DNA of 64,000 nucleotides from Bacteroidota bacterium (GTDB lineage: Bacteria; Bacteroidota; Bacteroidia; Bacteroidales; UBA6013). Positions 1 to 7,918 of the stretch are shown one piece after another; position 1 is the stretch's first letter, and each line of letters starts with the position of its first letter. The translations under genes were made by a program, and so were the position numbers. The stretch lies in NCBI GenBank assembly GCA_020048645.1, contig JAIFMG010000146.1, forward strand, positions 16,287 to 80,286. The letters run 5' to 3'. The notes under the pieces are model-generated. The model saw nothing but the letters and a program-made list of their open reading frames with translations. It searched no databases and was not told where the DNA came from.

Positions 1-80
1 GGCGGCATTTCGCCCCGAAACAGCCGGCCCGAGCCGCCCTCATGGATTACGAATATAGCAATTTTCGCGGAACCCGGCCT

Positions 81-827
81 TTATTTCGAAGGGCCCTGCC
101 CGGCCTCCTCCTCGCCCGGCCGGAGCTGGTCCACCCGGAGCACGAAGCCGCTCCCGTGGATGTTCTCGATCTTGACCCGGGGATCGGCCCGCAGGTGCTT
201 GCGCAGCTTCGACACGAACACGTCCATGCTCCGGGTCGTGAAGTAGTTGTCGTCGCCCCAGATCGCCCGCAGGGCCTCGTCGCGGGGGGTGATCCCGTTC
301 ATGTTCACGCAAAGCATCCGCAGCAACTGGGCCTCCTTGGGCGAGAGCTTGGCCTCGAAGTCGTCCAGGCTCACCGTCCGCTTGGCCGAGTCGAAGGTGA
401 AGTGCCCTATCGGGAACACCGTCCGGTCGTCGCCCTCCTGCCGGCCCGCCTGCCGGCCCGCCTGCCGGCTCAGGATTGCCCGTATCTTGTAGAGCAGCAC
501 CTCGGCGTCGAACGGCTTGGTGATGTAGTCGTCGGCCCCCAGCTTGAACCCCTTGAGGATGTCCTCCTTGAGGGTCTTGGCCGTCAGGAAAACCAGCGGG
601 ATGTCCTTGTCGAGCCGCTTGATTTCCTTGGCGATGGAGAAGCCATCGACGTTGGGCAGCATCACGTCGAGGATGCAGATCTGGTAGTCGCCCTTCTTGA
701 AGGCCGCCACCGCCTTGGCCCCGTCGTTGACCAGGTCCACCTCGAAGTCGCTCAGCTCAAGGTACGACTTGAGCACCACTCCGAAGTTCACGTCGTCTTC
801 GACCATCAGTATCCGAACCGCTTCCAT
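81..827 (-). CDS. OmpR/PhoB-family response regulator
   Basis: Two-component response regulator of 248 aa, expected to bind DNA after phosphorylation by an unseen histidine kinase. The receiver domain (about residues 1-120) shows the acidic pocket EDD at 10-12, phosphoacceptor D54 in ILDVMLP, T82 and K104 (YITKPFD). A winged-helix effector domain follows (about 140-240, with SPKEAQLLRML and SMDVFVSKLRKHL). The linker between the domains carries an in-frame tandem repeat RQAGRQAGRQEG. The ATG at 827 is chosen because translation upstream of it has no receiver homology. The nearest kinase in the window is far away, so its partner probably lies outside. Family assignment is firm; target genes are unknown. 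Confidence 0.93.
   Translation of the reverse strand: MEAVRILMVEDDVNFGVVLKSYLELSDFEVDLVNDGAKAVAAFKKGDYQICILDVMLPNVDGFSIAKEIKRLDKDIPLVFLTAKTLKEDILKGFKLGADDYITKPFDAEVLLYKIRAILSRQAGRQAGRQEGDDRTVFPIGHFTFDSAKRTVSLDDFEAKLSPKEAQLLRMLCVNMNGITPRDEALRAIWGDDNYFTTRSMDVFVSKLRKHLRADPRVKIENIHGSGFVLRVDQLRPGEEEAGQGPSK
437..469 (-). repeat. 12-bp tandem repeat in the response regulator linker
   Basis: The 12-bp unit CCTGCCGGCCCG occurs about 2.75 times in tandem, encoding the RQAG repeat of the interdomain linker. A length change in units of 12 bp would keep frame. Confidence 0.8.
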
Positions 828-1084
828 GCTTTTTTGCTTTTGTTTCTGTTTGGGTTCCACCCGGCCGCGCCCTGGGGCGGACCTTCGGGGCAACGCCACG
901 AATTTACGAATTATGCAGGAATCTCCCCCCAAAGGGCCCTGTTTTCGGGAAAAGGCCCCGGCTTGGAACCGGCGGCCGCGGGGCATCCCTGACGCCCCCC
1001 ATCGCGTCCCGCGGCGTGAAATTGCGAAATTCTGGCTTAAACCCCAAAACGGCCCCGCCGCCGGCCGCCGGGGCCGGGCCACGC

Positions 1085-2122
1085 TCAGAATCCCAGATCC
1101 GAGAATTTCTCCTTCTTGTGGAAGAAGGCCTGCCAGACGACGCTCTTGGGATAGACCAGCCCGGGGGCGAGCTCCCGCCCTGGCCGCGCCCCGAGCAGGG
1201 CCCGGCGCTGGCGCAGCAGGCGGGGCAGACGGGCGTAGAAGGACAGGTGCGCCCGGAGCACCGCCGCGAAGAGCCGGGCCTCGCCCTGGGCCAGGAAGCG
1301 CAGGGCCGCCGGCAGGTCCAGCGCCAGGCGGACGAGCACCTTGCGCGCGGCCTGGCCCCGAGGCAGGTTCTTGACCATCATCGACAGGTTGTTGCGGAAG
1401 TTCAGGAAGGTCTTGCGCGGCGAGCCCTTGCGCAGGCTGGCGCCCCCGACGTGGAAGACCGCCGAGCCGGGGCAGAAGCCGATCCGCCAGCCGGCGTTCA
1501 GCAAACGCCAGCAGAGGTCGATCTCTTCCATGTGGGCCACGAAATCCTCGTCGAAGCCGCCCATCGCCAGGAAAAGCTCCCTGCGGATGGCCATGCAGGC
1601 GCCCGAGGCCCAGAAGCAGTCGCGCGGGTCGTCGTACTGGCCCCCGTCGGCCTCCACCCGCTCGAACAGGCGGCCCCGGCAGAAGGTGTAGCCCAGGTGG
1701 TCGATGAAGCCCCCGGCCGCCCCGGCGTCCTCGAACAGCTCGGGCGACCGCTGGCTGCGCACCTTCGGCGAGACGGCCGCCAGGTCGGGCTCGGCCTCCA
1801 GGCGGGCCAGCAGCGGCTCCAGCCAGCCCTCCGCGACCTCGACATCCGAGTTCAGCAGCACGACCCACTCGTGCTCGAGCTGGGCCAGGGCCAGGTTGTA
1901 GCCCTTGGCGAAGCCGTGGTTCTGGTCGAGCTGCAGCCAGCGCGCCCGCGGGAAGCGCTCGCTGGCCAGCTCGAAGCTGCCGTCGGTGGAGTGGTTGTCG
2001 GCCACCACCACTTCGGCCAGCCCCGGCGGGGTGTAGGCCAGCAGCGGCGGCAGGAAGCGCTCGAGCAGCGCGCGCCCGTTCCAGTTGAGCACCACCACGG
2101 CGGCGCGGGCCGTGGCGCTCAC
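1085..2122 (-). CDS. GT2-family glycosyltransferase (WbbL-like)
   Basis: Predicted cytoplasmic nucleotide-sugar glycosyltransferase of 345 aa with a GT-A fold. The N-terminus reads AAVVVLNWNGRALLERFL, followed by VVADNHSTDGS, the metal-binding region LLNSDVEV, and a conserved acceptor-side block (ASGACMAIRRELF, GGFDEDF, HMEEIDLCWRL) typical of rhamnosyltransferase-like GT2 enzymes. A GTG start at 2122 is chosen because it overlaps the stop of the upstream phosphatase gene in a GTGA junction, which implies translational coupling, and because the GT2 fold begins immediately after it. The sugar and acceptor cannot be read from sequence; polysaccharide or glycolipid synthesis is an inference. Confidence 0.88.
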   Translation of the reverse strand: MSATARAAVVVLNWNGRALLERFLPPLLAYTPPGLAEVVVADNHSTDGSFELASERFPRARWLQLDQNHGFAKGYNLALAQLEHEWVVLLNSDVEVAEGWLEPLLARLEAEPDLAAVSPKVRSQRSPELFEDAGAAGGFIDHLGYTFCRGRLFERVEADGGQYDDPRDCFWASGACMAIRRELFLAMGGFDEDFVAHMEEIDLCWRLLNAGWRIGFCPGSAVFHVGGASLRKGSPRKTFLNFRNNLSMMVKNLPRGQAARKVLVRLALDLPAALRFLAQGEARLFAAVLRAHLSFYARLPRLLRQRRALLGARPGRELAPGLVYPKSVVWQAFFHKKEKFSDLGF

Positions 2123-2919
2123 GGGGCGGGGTACATGAACGAGCGCACCGTGGCGAGCATCTGCTCCGACATGGCGGCGTTGCAGGCCACGATCTCCTTG
2201 CCGAACAAGTAGTCGGTCCCGCCCCGGAAGTCGTGGACGGTGCCTCCGGCCTGGCGCACCAGCAGGATGCCCGCGGCCACGTCCCAAGGGTTGAGGCTGT
2301 ACTCGTAGAAGGCGTCGAAGCGGCCGCAGGCCACGTAGGCCAGGTCGGTGGCCGCCGAGCCGGGGCGCCGCAGCCCGCGCGAGTGGACCATGAAGTGCTC
2401 GAGCGAGCGGATGAAGTTGGGCAGAAGGCTGTAGTCGTAGTACGGGAAGCCGGTGCCGATGAGGGCGTCGTCGATGCTGGCCGTGGCCGAGACGCGGATG
2501 GGCTTGCCGTTGAGCAGGGCCGGGCCGCCTTTCCAGGTGTGGAAGCACTCGTCGGCCCCGACCTCGTAGATGACGCCCACGACGATCTCGTCGCCCTCGC
2601 GCAGGGCCACGCTCACCGCATGCGGGTAAAGGCCGTGGATGAAGTTGGTGGTGCCGTCGAGCGGGTCCACGATCCAGTCGAAGCGCTCGCCCCGGCGGTC
2701 GGAGGTGCCCTCCTCGGCGATGAAGCCGGCCTCGGGCAGGAGCTGGCCCAAGCGCTCCACCAGCATCTTCTCAGCGTGCTTGTCCACGCGCGTAACCAGG
2801 CTGTGCCTGCTCTTGGTCTCGACCTGCTCGGGCGCGACCTGGTGGCGCTCCGAGCGAATGTACTGGCCGACCTCCACGCAGACGCGGCGGGTCTCCTCAC
2901 TCAACAGTTGGTAGTCCAT
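2119..2919 (-). CDS. Inositol monophosphatase family protein (SuhB-like)
   Basis: Mg-dependent sugar-phosphate phosphatase of the IMPase/FIG superfamily, 266 aa, the usual family length. Visible motifs are the metal-binding EE in GFIAEEGTS, WIVDPLDGTTNFIHG (the DPLDGT signature) and the C-terminal NPWDVAAG. The start at 2919 gives MDYQLLSEETRRV, a normal N-terminus for the family; the longer open frame upstream runs through the divergent promoter region. Its stop overlaps the start of the GT2 gene by 4 nt, so the two are co-translated. The substrate may be inositol phosphate or another sugar phosphate. Confidence 0.92.
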   Translation of the reverse strand: MDYQLLSEETRRVCVEVGQYIRSERHQVAPEQVETKSRHSLVTRVDKHAEKMLVERLGQLLPEAGFIAEEGTSDRRGERFDWIVDPLDGTTNFIHGLYPHAVSVALREGDEIVVGVIYEVGADECFHTWKGGPALLNGKPIRVSATASIDDALIGTGFPYYDYSLLPNFIRSLEHFMVHSRGLRRPGSAATDLAYVACGRFDAFYEYSLNPWDVAAGILLVRQAGGTVHDFRGGTDYLFGKEIVACNAAMSEQMLATVRSFMYPAP

Positions 2920-3044
2920 GGGACGTTTTTTTGGTTTTGCTGGCCGCGAAGATACGCGCCTGCCCCGAAAGGCAAAGCCCCCGCCCGCCTGCCCCCTCCG
3001 CGAAGAAAAGCGTGCCGCGATGCGGAAATAAGGTCCCGAAAAAC

Positions 3045-3052
3045 TATCTTTG
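3045..3052 (+). promoter_or_regulatory. Bacteroidota -7 promoter element (TATCTTTG)
   Basis: Exact match to TAnnTTTG located 43 bp before the FkbM-type gene. A possible TTG start codon at 3050 lies inside this element, which argues that the true start is the ATG at 3095. No clear -33 TTG is seen at 19 bp. Confidence 0.6.
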
Positions 3053-3094
3053 GAGCCCAACTTCGATCCATCAACCCCAAAAACGAGGAAGCCC

Positions 3095-3892
3095 ATGAGC
3101 CTTACCCGTCCCCTGCACAAGATCCTCCGACACTGGGCGCTGGTGGTCCGCGGACAAATGCGCCAACTGCCCATGGACCGGCACGGCTCGCCCTACGGGG
3201 CCTGGTCCGTGCCCCGGGGGCTGGTCAACGACCAGTCGGTCTGCTACCTGGCCGGCGCCGGCACCGACATCTCCTTCGACCTCAGCCTGGTGGCCCAGAC
3301 CCGCTGCCAGGTGCTGATCTTCGACCCCACGCCCAAGGCCCGCGAACACTACGAGCAGGCCGTGCGCGACATCCGCCAGGGCCTGCCCTACAAGGCCCAA
3401 GACCGGCCGTTCGTCTTGGCCCCCTCCGTCCTCGACGACATCAACTTCGTCAACGAGGGCCTCTGGGACAAGAGCGAGCTCCTCAAGTTCTACGCCCCGG
3501 CCGACAAGGCCCACGTCTCGCACTCGGCCCTCAACCTCCAGCGCACCGACAGCTTCTTCGAGGCCCAGGTCCGCTCCGTGGGCGAGTTCATGGAAGGCTT
3601 CGGGCACGAGGCCCTGGACTTCCTCAAGCTCGACATCGAGGGCGCCGAGTACGCCGTCCTGGACGACCTCCTGGCCCGAAAGCTCGACATCAAGGCCATC
3701 GCCGTCGAGTTCGACGAGCTCAACCAGCCCCTCGACAAGCACTACCTCAAGCGCGTCCGCCAGCGCATCCGGGCCCTCCACCAGGCCGGATACCACACCG
3801 TCGAAGTCGATGCCAACTACAACCATACCTTCGTCCGCGCCGACGTATTCGAGCGTTTGCGCCAAAAGAACGCGAACCCCCTAGGAGCGTAA
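3095..3892 (+). CDS. FkbM-family SAM-dependent methyltransferase
   Basis: Predicted methyltransferase of 265 aa with the FkbM-type fold. The nucleotide-binding region contains CYLAGAGTDISFDLSL and an acidic LIFDPTPKA strand; the family hallmark is FLKLDIEGAEYAVL at about residues 175-190, followed by IAVEFDEL. FkbM-like enzymes methylate sugars or polyketides; here the nearby GT2 and phosphatase genes, transcribed divergently, fit a glycan-decorating role (inference). The ATG at 3095 is preferred over a TTG at 3050 because the latter sits within the -7 promoter element. Confidence 0.85.
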   Translation: MSLTRPLHKILRHWALVVRGQMRQLPMDRHGSPYGAWSVPRGLVNDQSVCYLAGAGTDISFDLSLVAQTRCQVLIFDPTPKAREHYEQAVRDIRQGLPYKAQDRPFVLAPSVLDDINFVNEGLWDKSELLKFYAPADKAHVSHSALNLQRTDSFFEAQVRSVGEFMEGFGHEALDFLKLDIEGAEYAVLDDLLARKLDIKAIAVEFDELNQPLDKHYLKRVRQRIRALHQAGYHTVEVDANYNHTFVRADVFERLRQKNANPLGA

Positions 3893-3903
3893 GCGAAAAT
3901 GAT

Positions 3904-3911
3904 TACTTTCG
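3904..3911 (+). promoter_or_regulatory. Putative -7 promoter element (TACTTTCG)
   Basis: TAnnTTtG-like element 33 bp upstream of the small acidic protein gene; one mismatch to consensus and no -33 TTG at the expected distance. Confidence 0.4.
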
Positions 3912-3944
3912 CCGCCGTTTCAAAACCCCTTTAATTCCACAGAG

Positions 3945-4217
3945 ATGCTCCCTAGATTCCTCATCGCGGACAACTCACAAGAGTTGCCAGAAAAGATTTT
4001 CGTGCTGCACACGCAGACCCCCCGCTTCCTCGTGGCCAGCGACCTCGACAGCCTCGACGCGCCCCAAGGCGAGAAAGACGTCTATTGGTTGGACGGCAAG
4101 CCCTCCAGCGACGCCGAAATCGAGAAGCTCATGGCCGAGGCCGAAGAGTTCCTCTTCGCCGAGCTGGACAACCAAGACAGCATGTACGGCGACGACGAAG
4201 AGGAGGACGAGGAATAA
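3945..4217 (+). CDS. Small acidic hypothetical protein
   Basis: A 90-aa protein I do not recognise. It starts MLPRFLIADNSQELPEKIF, has a central LDSLDAPQGEKDVYWLDG segment and ends in a strongly acidic tail (DDEEEDEE). Reasons to believe it is real: codon use like neighbouring genes, a promoter-like element upstream and an intrinsic terminator-like hairpin 40 bp downstream, which make it a self-contained transcription unit. No signal peptide or membrane segment. It may be a small conserved Bacteroidota protein, but its function is unknown. Confidence 0.7.
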   Translation: MLPRFLIADNSQELPEKIFVLHTQTPRFLVASDLDSLDAPQGEKDVYWLDGKPSSDAEIEKLMAEAEEFLFAELDNQDSMYGDDEEEDEE

Positions 4218-4256
4218 GCCCCCTCGCCCACCCCGCTTCCCATCGCCCATCAGCCC

Positions 4257-4290
4257 AAAGGCCCGGCCGGATCCGTCCCGCCGGGCCTTT
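4257..4290 (+). terminator. Intrinsic terminator-like hairpin
   Basis: Perfect 11-bp stem (AAAGGCCCGGC pairing with GCCGGGCCTTT, 12-nt loop) 40 bp after the small acidic gene; no long T run follows. Confidence 0.65.
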
Positions 4291-4401
4291 CCGCTCCCCG
4301 GCAGCGCGCCCGCCCCGCCGCCCACACGGCCTTCCCGTAGGGGCTGGGCCATCTCCCCGCGACCCTCTTCCGGGCGAAGGCCTTGGTTCTGGCTTCCCCT
4401 C

Positions 4402-4434
4402 CACGCCTTTGCTGAACGCCTGCGACATGTCGCA
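4402..4434 (-). pseudogene. Possible ISL3 transposase fragment
   Basis: On the minus strand the translation CDMSQAFSKGV resembles the conserved DMSxAFxKGV block around a catalytic Asp of ISL3-family transposases. The flanking sequence cannot be aligned by eye, so this is at best a small remnant. The rest of 4291-4601 shows no credible gene: the open frames there are GC-rich shadows with no recognisable domain. Confidence 0.3.
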
Positions 4435-4601
4435 GGATCCGAACGTCCGGCAGACCAGGTGAACGGGCATCGCCTTGACCGCTTGCACGACGGAGACCTC
4501 CAACAGCATCGCGAATCCGCCCTATCTTGCCGCCTTCCGTGGGCCCACCAGCGCGCGCGCAGCACACCGCCCACGAGTTCAAAAGAATAACGGCAAAGCG
4601 C

Positions 4602-4631
4602 TTGTTTTTCAAAGTGCAGTTTGTATCTTTG
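4602..4631 (+). promoter_or_regulatory. Bacteroidota promoter TTG-N19-TATCTTTG
   Basis: TTG at 4602-4604, exactly 19 bp, then TATCTTTG at 4624-4631: a full consensus promoter. The only reading frame it directly feeds is a 38-codon one (4655-4771) that ends where GC content drops sharply. The sequence TTTGTATCTTTGGCTAT closely matches the promoter of the AAA/PD-(D/E)XK paralogue near 56670, suggesting it may once have driven the homologous gene at 5824. Confidence 0.65.
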
Positions 4632-4830
4632 GCTATCCTCAATTCCACCACCCGATGAACAAGCTACCCTTCAAAACCGCGGATGTCCAGGGCCAAAGCA
4701 GGCAGCCAAACTTCCAAAACCTGTCAATTCGAATTTTGACGGATTGGCTTGGCTGCTGGAGCTGTGCATAAAATTCGTACTTGCACAATTGTGCTTTTGG
4801 GTAGGAATTGAAGATGGTGGAAGTAATGAC

Positions 4831-4840
4831 GTTAGCGGTC
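4831..4840 (+). other. Cassette boundary, attC-like right half-site
   Basis: GTTAGCGGTC lies 31 bp before the methyltransferase start. It is the inverse of CCGCTAAC found in the attC-like structure after the gene, as expected when a gene cassette begins just after a recombined core site. Confidence 0.4.
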
Positions 4841-4871
4841 AGCTTAATACGACATTGTAACTACAAACAAA

Positions 4872-5588
4872 ATGATTAAAGAAAAGATAGTTTCTGCTTA
4901 TGAAATAATGGCTGATAAGTATAACGAACTTATTGACCACAAACCTCACAACGCGTATTATGACAGACCAAACACTCTACAATTGCTACCAGATGTGAAT
5001 GGAAAAGCAATTCTTGATGCAGCTTGTGGACCTGGAAAATATGCTGAAATTTTAATTGATAAAGGAGCGATAGTCAAAGGATTTGATATAAGTCCAAAAA
5101 TGGTTGAATTAGCAATCATTAGGAACAAAAACAAGGGGGAATTTTTTGTTCATGACTTCTCTACACATTTCTCTATGATAGAAGATAATTCGTGTGACAT
5201 AGTGCTTTGTGCATTAGCACTTCATTACACCGAAAACTGGTCATTTACTATCAAAGAATTTAATAGAGTTTTAAAAAACAAAGGAATACTTGTAATATCA
5301 ATTGAGCATCCATTTTTTGAATACAATTATTTCAAGTCAAAGAAATATTTCGAAGTTGAAAATGTAAAATGCACTTGGAAAGGTTTCGGACAACCAGTTG
5401 AAGTGAATAGTTTTAGAAGACCTCTGCAAGAGTGTATAACGCCATTGACAGATAACGGTTTTTACATTGACAAACTAGTTGAACCTAAACCAACAATAGA
5501 ATTTGAACAATTAGATCCAAAACATTTTAAAGAACTAAATGAATTTCCTGCATTTATGTGTATTAGAGCCATTAAGAGAGATGACTGA
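4872..5588 (+). CDS. Class I SAM-dependent methyltransferase (Methyltransf_11 type)
   Basis: Predicted small-molecule methyltransferase, 238 aa. Motif I is ILDAACGPGKYAEIL at about residues 50-64, followed by GFDISPKMVELA, the acidic post-I region, and DIVLCALALHYTENW. The substrate cannot be inferred. The gene is very AT-rich compared with the GC-rich genes on the left and sits between two attC-like sites (4831 and 5602-5738), so it looks like a captured gene cassette rather than a resident gene. A short AT-rich leader separates it from the boundary; the ATG at 4872 is the first in frame. Confidence 0.85.
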   Translation: MIKEKIVSAYEIMADKYNELIDHKPHNAYYDRPNTLQLLPDVNGKAILDAACGPGKYAEILIDKGAIVKGFDISPKMVELAIIRNKNKGEFFVHDFSTHFSMIEDNSCDIVLCALALHYTENWSFTIKEFNRVLKNKGILVISIEHPFFEYNYFKSKKYFEVENVKCTWKGFGQPVEVNSFRRPLQECITPLTDNGFYIDKLVEPKPTIEFEQLDPKHFKELNEFPAFMCIRAIKRDD

Positions 5589-5601
5589 AAATGATAAAAA
5601 A

Positions 5602-5738
5602 GCCGAACCGCTAACAGTGTTTATAAGAAATAGCGGGTTCAGTGCTAAATCAAAGGACAGTAATTAAAAAAAAAGTCAGTACCAAACTGAAAGTGAATTG
5701 CTTTTAATCCACCAATTCTCATACACTCAACGTTATGC
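5602..5738 (+). other. attC-like recombination site
   Basis: About 137 bp of imperfect inverted symmetry directly after the cassette gene. The left end CCGCTAACAGTG...TATAAGAA is complementary, with gaps, to the right end TTCTCATACACTCAACGTTATGC. An internal hairpin (GAACCGCTA with TAGCGGGTTC, one bulged G) sits at 5605-5640. The terminal GTTATGC (5732-5738) and the CGCTAAC core are close to, but not exact, R' and R'' consensus boxes. No integrase gene is present in the window. Confidence 0.45.
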
Positions 5739-5782
5739 TCAATTTAAAATGAGGTAAACCATCCCAATCAAAGAGAATTTCG

Positions 5783-5790
5783 TAAATTTG
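5783..5790 (+). promoter_or_regulatory. -7 promoter element (TAAATTTG)
   Basis: Exact TAnnTTTG match 34 bp upstream of the AAA/PD-(D/E)XK gene, lying outside the attC-like site. No -33 TTG at 19 bp. Confidence 0.5.
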
Positions 5791-5823
5791 GAATTTAATT
5801 CTTGAAATAAAATACAAAGTGAA

Positions 5824-7545
5824 ATGACAGGCAGGAAAAAACTAAATTTGGGCTATTCTGATTTTAAAAACATAATTGTATCAAATTCATATTTTGTTGA
5901 TAAAAGTCTGTTTGTAAAAGAGATAATTGATACGGAGCAAAGCGTCTTATTGTTTCCCCGTCCTCGCCGTTTCGGAAAGACATTGAATTTATCAATGATA
6001 AAATATTTTTTTGATAAAAATGAAAGCGAAAACGAGAACCTATTTCAAAATCTGAAAATATGGCAATCCGAAGATTATATTAAAGAGTTCTACAGAAAAT
6101 ATCCAGTAATAAGCCTAAGTTTTAAAGATGCGAAAAAAGAAACTTGGAATGAAACTCTGAAACATATCAAAATAGAAATTTCAGAAGAATTTAAACGACA
6201 TAGATATTTACTAAATGGGGACGCTTTGTACGAGGATGAAAAAGTAAAATATAACAACATCATTTCTGGAAAAGGCGATGCTATTGATTTTGAAGTAAGT
6301 ATAAAATATTTATGCAAGTACCTTGAAAGACACCACAAGGAAAAGGTTGTTGTTTTAGTAGATGAATACGACACACCCATTCAATCTGGATATGGAAAAT
6401 TTTACGATGAAGTAGTTTCTTTTATGCGAAACTTGTTAAGCGGTGCATTTAAAGATAATTCGACTCTTTACAAAGGTGTAATTACAGGAATATTGAGAGT
6501 GTCGAAAGAAAGTATTTTTTCGGGTTTAAATAATTTGAGCGTTTATTCAATTTTAAACAATCAATTCTCTGACAAATTCGGGTTTACAGAGCAGGAAGTA
6601 AGCAAAATTATTGAAGATTTTGAAGTTAAAACCGAATACAGTCAAATTAAGAAATGGTACAATGGATATAAATTTGGTAAAACGGAAGACATATACAACC
6701 CTTGGTCTATTTTAAATTATGCGCTACACCCCGAAGACGGTTTCAATACATTTTGGACAAATACTAGTTCCAATGAGCTAATGAAAAGTCAAATAAAGAA
6801 AAAGGACGCAGCTTATATCCGACAAGAAATAATGAAATTGATCAATGGCGAAACTATTGTCAAGGATATTGAAGAAAATTTTGTTTTTTCCGATTTAGAT
6901 ACGCCAAAAGAAATATTGTGGACATTGCTGACTTATAGCGGATATTTAACGACTCGAAACAATGTTTCAAGAAAGGAATATGAACTAATTATTCCGAATT
7001 ATGAACTAAAAACAGTTTTTCAAGATACAATTGTTGAATGGTTGCAAACCGATATTAAAATCATTAAATCACTGCTGCAAAATACTGCGAATTATTTAAT
7101 TTCTAATAAAATAAACGAATTTGAAAAAGGATTTAAACAAATAATCGGCGATACATTCAGCTATTACGATACGGCCAAGAATAATGAATATATTTATCAT
7201 TCCTATGTTTTGGGATTGCTTGCAATTGTTGGCGATGATTATATCATAAAATCAAACAAAGAAAGCGGAGAAGGAAGATATGATATTATGCTAATTCCTC
7301 ACGACAAATCAAAAAATGGAGTCGTAATTGAAATCAAACAAATTGAAAAACAGAAAGATAACGAAAGCGATAGTCATTTCGCTAAACGAATTAATGAAAT
7401 GATTGAAAGAGCCTTAGCACAAATAGATAAGAATCAATATTACAAAGAGCTAATTGAGAATAAAATAAGAATTGAAAATATTATTAAAATTCCAATAGTT
7501 TTTGCAGGAAAAGAACCGTATATAACGTTGCTCAAAGAAAAATAA
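5824..7545 (+). CDS. AAA-ATPase-like / PD-(D/E)XK nuclease protein (copy 1)
   Basis: A 573-aa protein of the AAA-ATPase_like plus C-terminal PD-(D/E)XK superfamily, abundant and multicopy in Bacteroidota. The nucleotide-binding loop is RPRRFGKT at about 46-54 and Walker B is VLVDEYDTPIQ at about 176-187. The C-terminal nuclease-like core has EGRYDIMLIPHD then GVVIEIKQ (about 480-507), supplying D and ExK. The biological role is not established; defence or mobile-element functions are speculation. AT-rich like its surroundings. A paralogue with roughly two thirds identity by eye lies at 56723-58423, and both share similar upstream promoter and downstream sequence. Confidence 0.88.
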   Translation: MTGRKKLNLGYSDFKNIIVSNSYFVDKSLFVKEIIDTEQSVLLFPRPRRFGKTLNLSMIKYFFDKNESENENLFQNLKIWQSEDYIKEFYRKYPVISLSFKDAKKETWNETLKHIKIEISEEFKRHRYLLNGDALYEDEKVKYNNIISGKGDAIDFEVSIKYLCKYLERHHKEKVVVLVDEYDTPIQSGYGKFYDEVVSFMRNLLSGAFKDNSTLYKGVITGILRVSKESIFSGLNNLSVYSILNNQFSDKFGFTEQEVSKIIEDFEVKTEYSQIKKWYNGYKFGKTEDIYNPWSILNYALHPEDGFNTFWTNTSSNELMKSQIKKKDAAYIRQEIMKLINGETIVKDIEENFVFSDLDTPKEILWTLLTYSGYLTTRNNVSRKEYELIIPNYELKTVFQDTIVEWLQTDIKIIKSLLQNTANYLISNKINEFEKGFKQIIGDTFSYYDTAKNNEYIYHSYVLGLLAIVGDDYIIKSNKESGEGRYDIMLIPHDKSKNGVVIEIKQIEKQKDNESDSHFAKRINEMIERALAQIDKNQYYKELIENKIRIENIIKIPIVFAGKEPYITLLKEK

Positions 7546-7589
7546 CAAAGTGCATTCCCGTTATCGCCAGTGTGCCACCCGCAGCAGGA

Positions 7590-7823
7590 TTCCACAGGTC
7601 GTCGAGGTGGCCAGGGCCACCAAAGGGCATTGGGCTGGCGCAGTCAACTGGGCGGAAAACCGTATCAACAACGGGATACCCGAGGGCTTCAACTCGCTCT
7701 TCCAGGCCGCCAAAGCCAGGGGCTACAGGAAAACAGAGACCTCAAGGCGGTCATCCACACATTCACGGAAAACTAGATTTTGCCCGTGTCAATCCTTTTT
7801 GCGCTACCCGCACACTCGTATAA
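7590..7823 (+). pseudogene. ISL3-family transposase, C-terminal remnant
   Basis: Three reading frames must be joined to recover the C-terminus of an ISL3 (DDE) transposase: GHWAGAVNWAENRINNG and EGFNSLFQAAKARGYRK in the first, DLKAVIHTFTEN in the second (from about 7735), and GKLDFARVNPFCATRT in the third (from about 7767). The order and motifs fit the end of ISL3 enzymes, and two frameshifts plus the missing N-terminal part show it is dead. It sits between the AAA/PD-(D/E)XK gene and the restriction-modification gene, marking past IS activity in this island. Confidence 0.75.
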
Positions 7824-7828
7824 AGAAC

Positions 7829-7900
7829 CTACAATCATGGCACCCCTTCGGGCTTGGTCGAGTCTTCAAGGCAATCCACTACGTTTGAACGCGACTTGGT
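7829..7900 (+). repeat. Foldback repeat, solo right arm
   Basis: Begins CTACAATCAT, contains the CACCCCTTCGGG half-palindrome and ends with CAATCCACTACGTTTGAACG then ACTTGG. It is the right inner arm of the interspersed element also seen at 47319-47390, 58759-58829, 58941-59009, 63083-63152 and 63280-63350. Confidence 0.8.
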
Positions 7901-7918
7901 ATCAACACTGAAATTGAA

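Noticed and set aside
3050..3094. Extended N-terminus of the FkbM-type protein from a TTG codon
   Set aside because: The TTG is part of the TATCTTTG promoter element, so it would lie at or before the transcription start.
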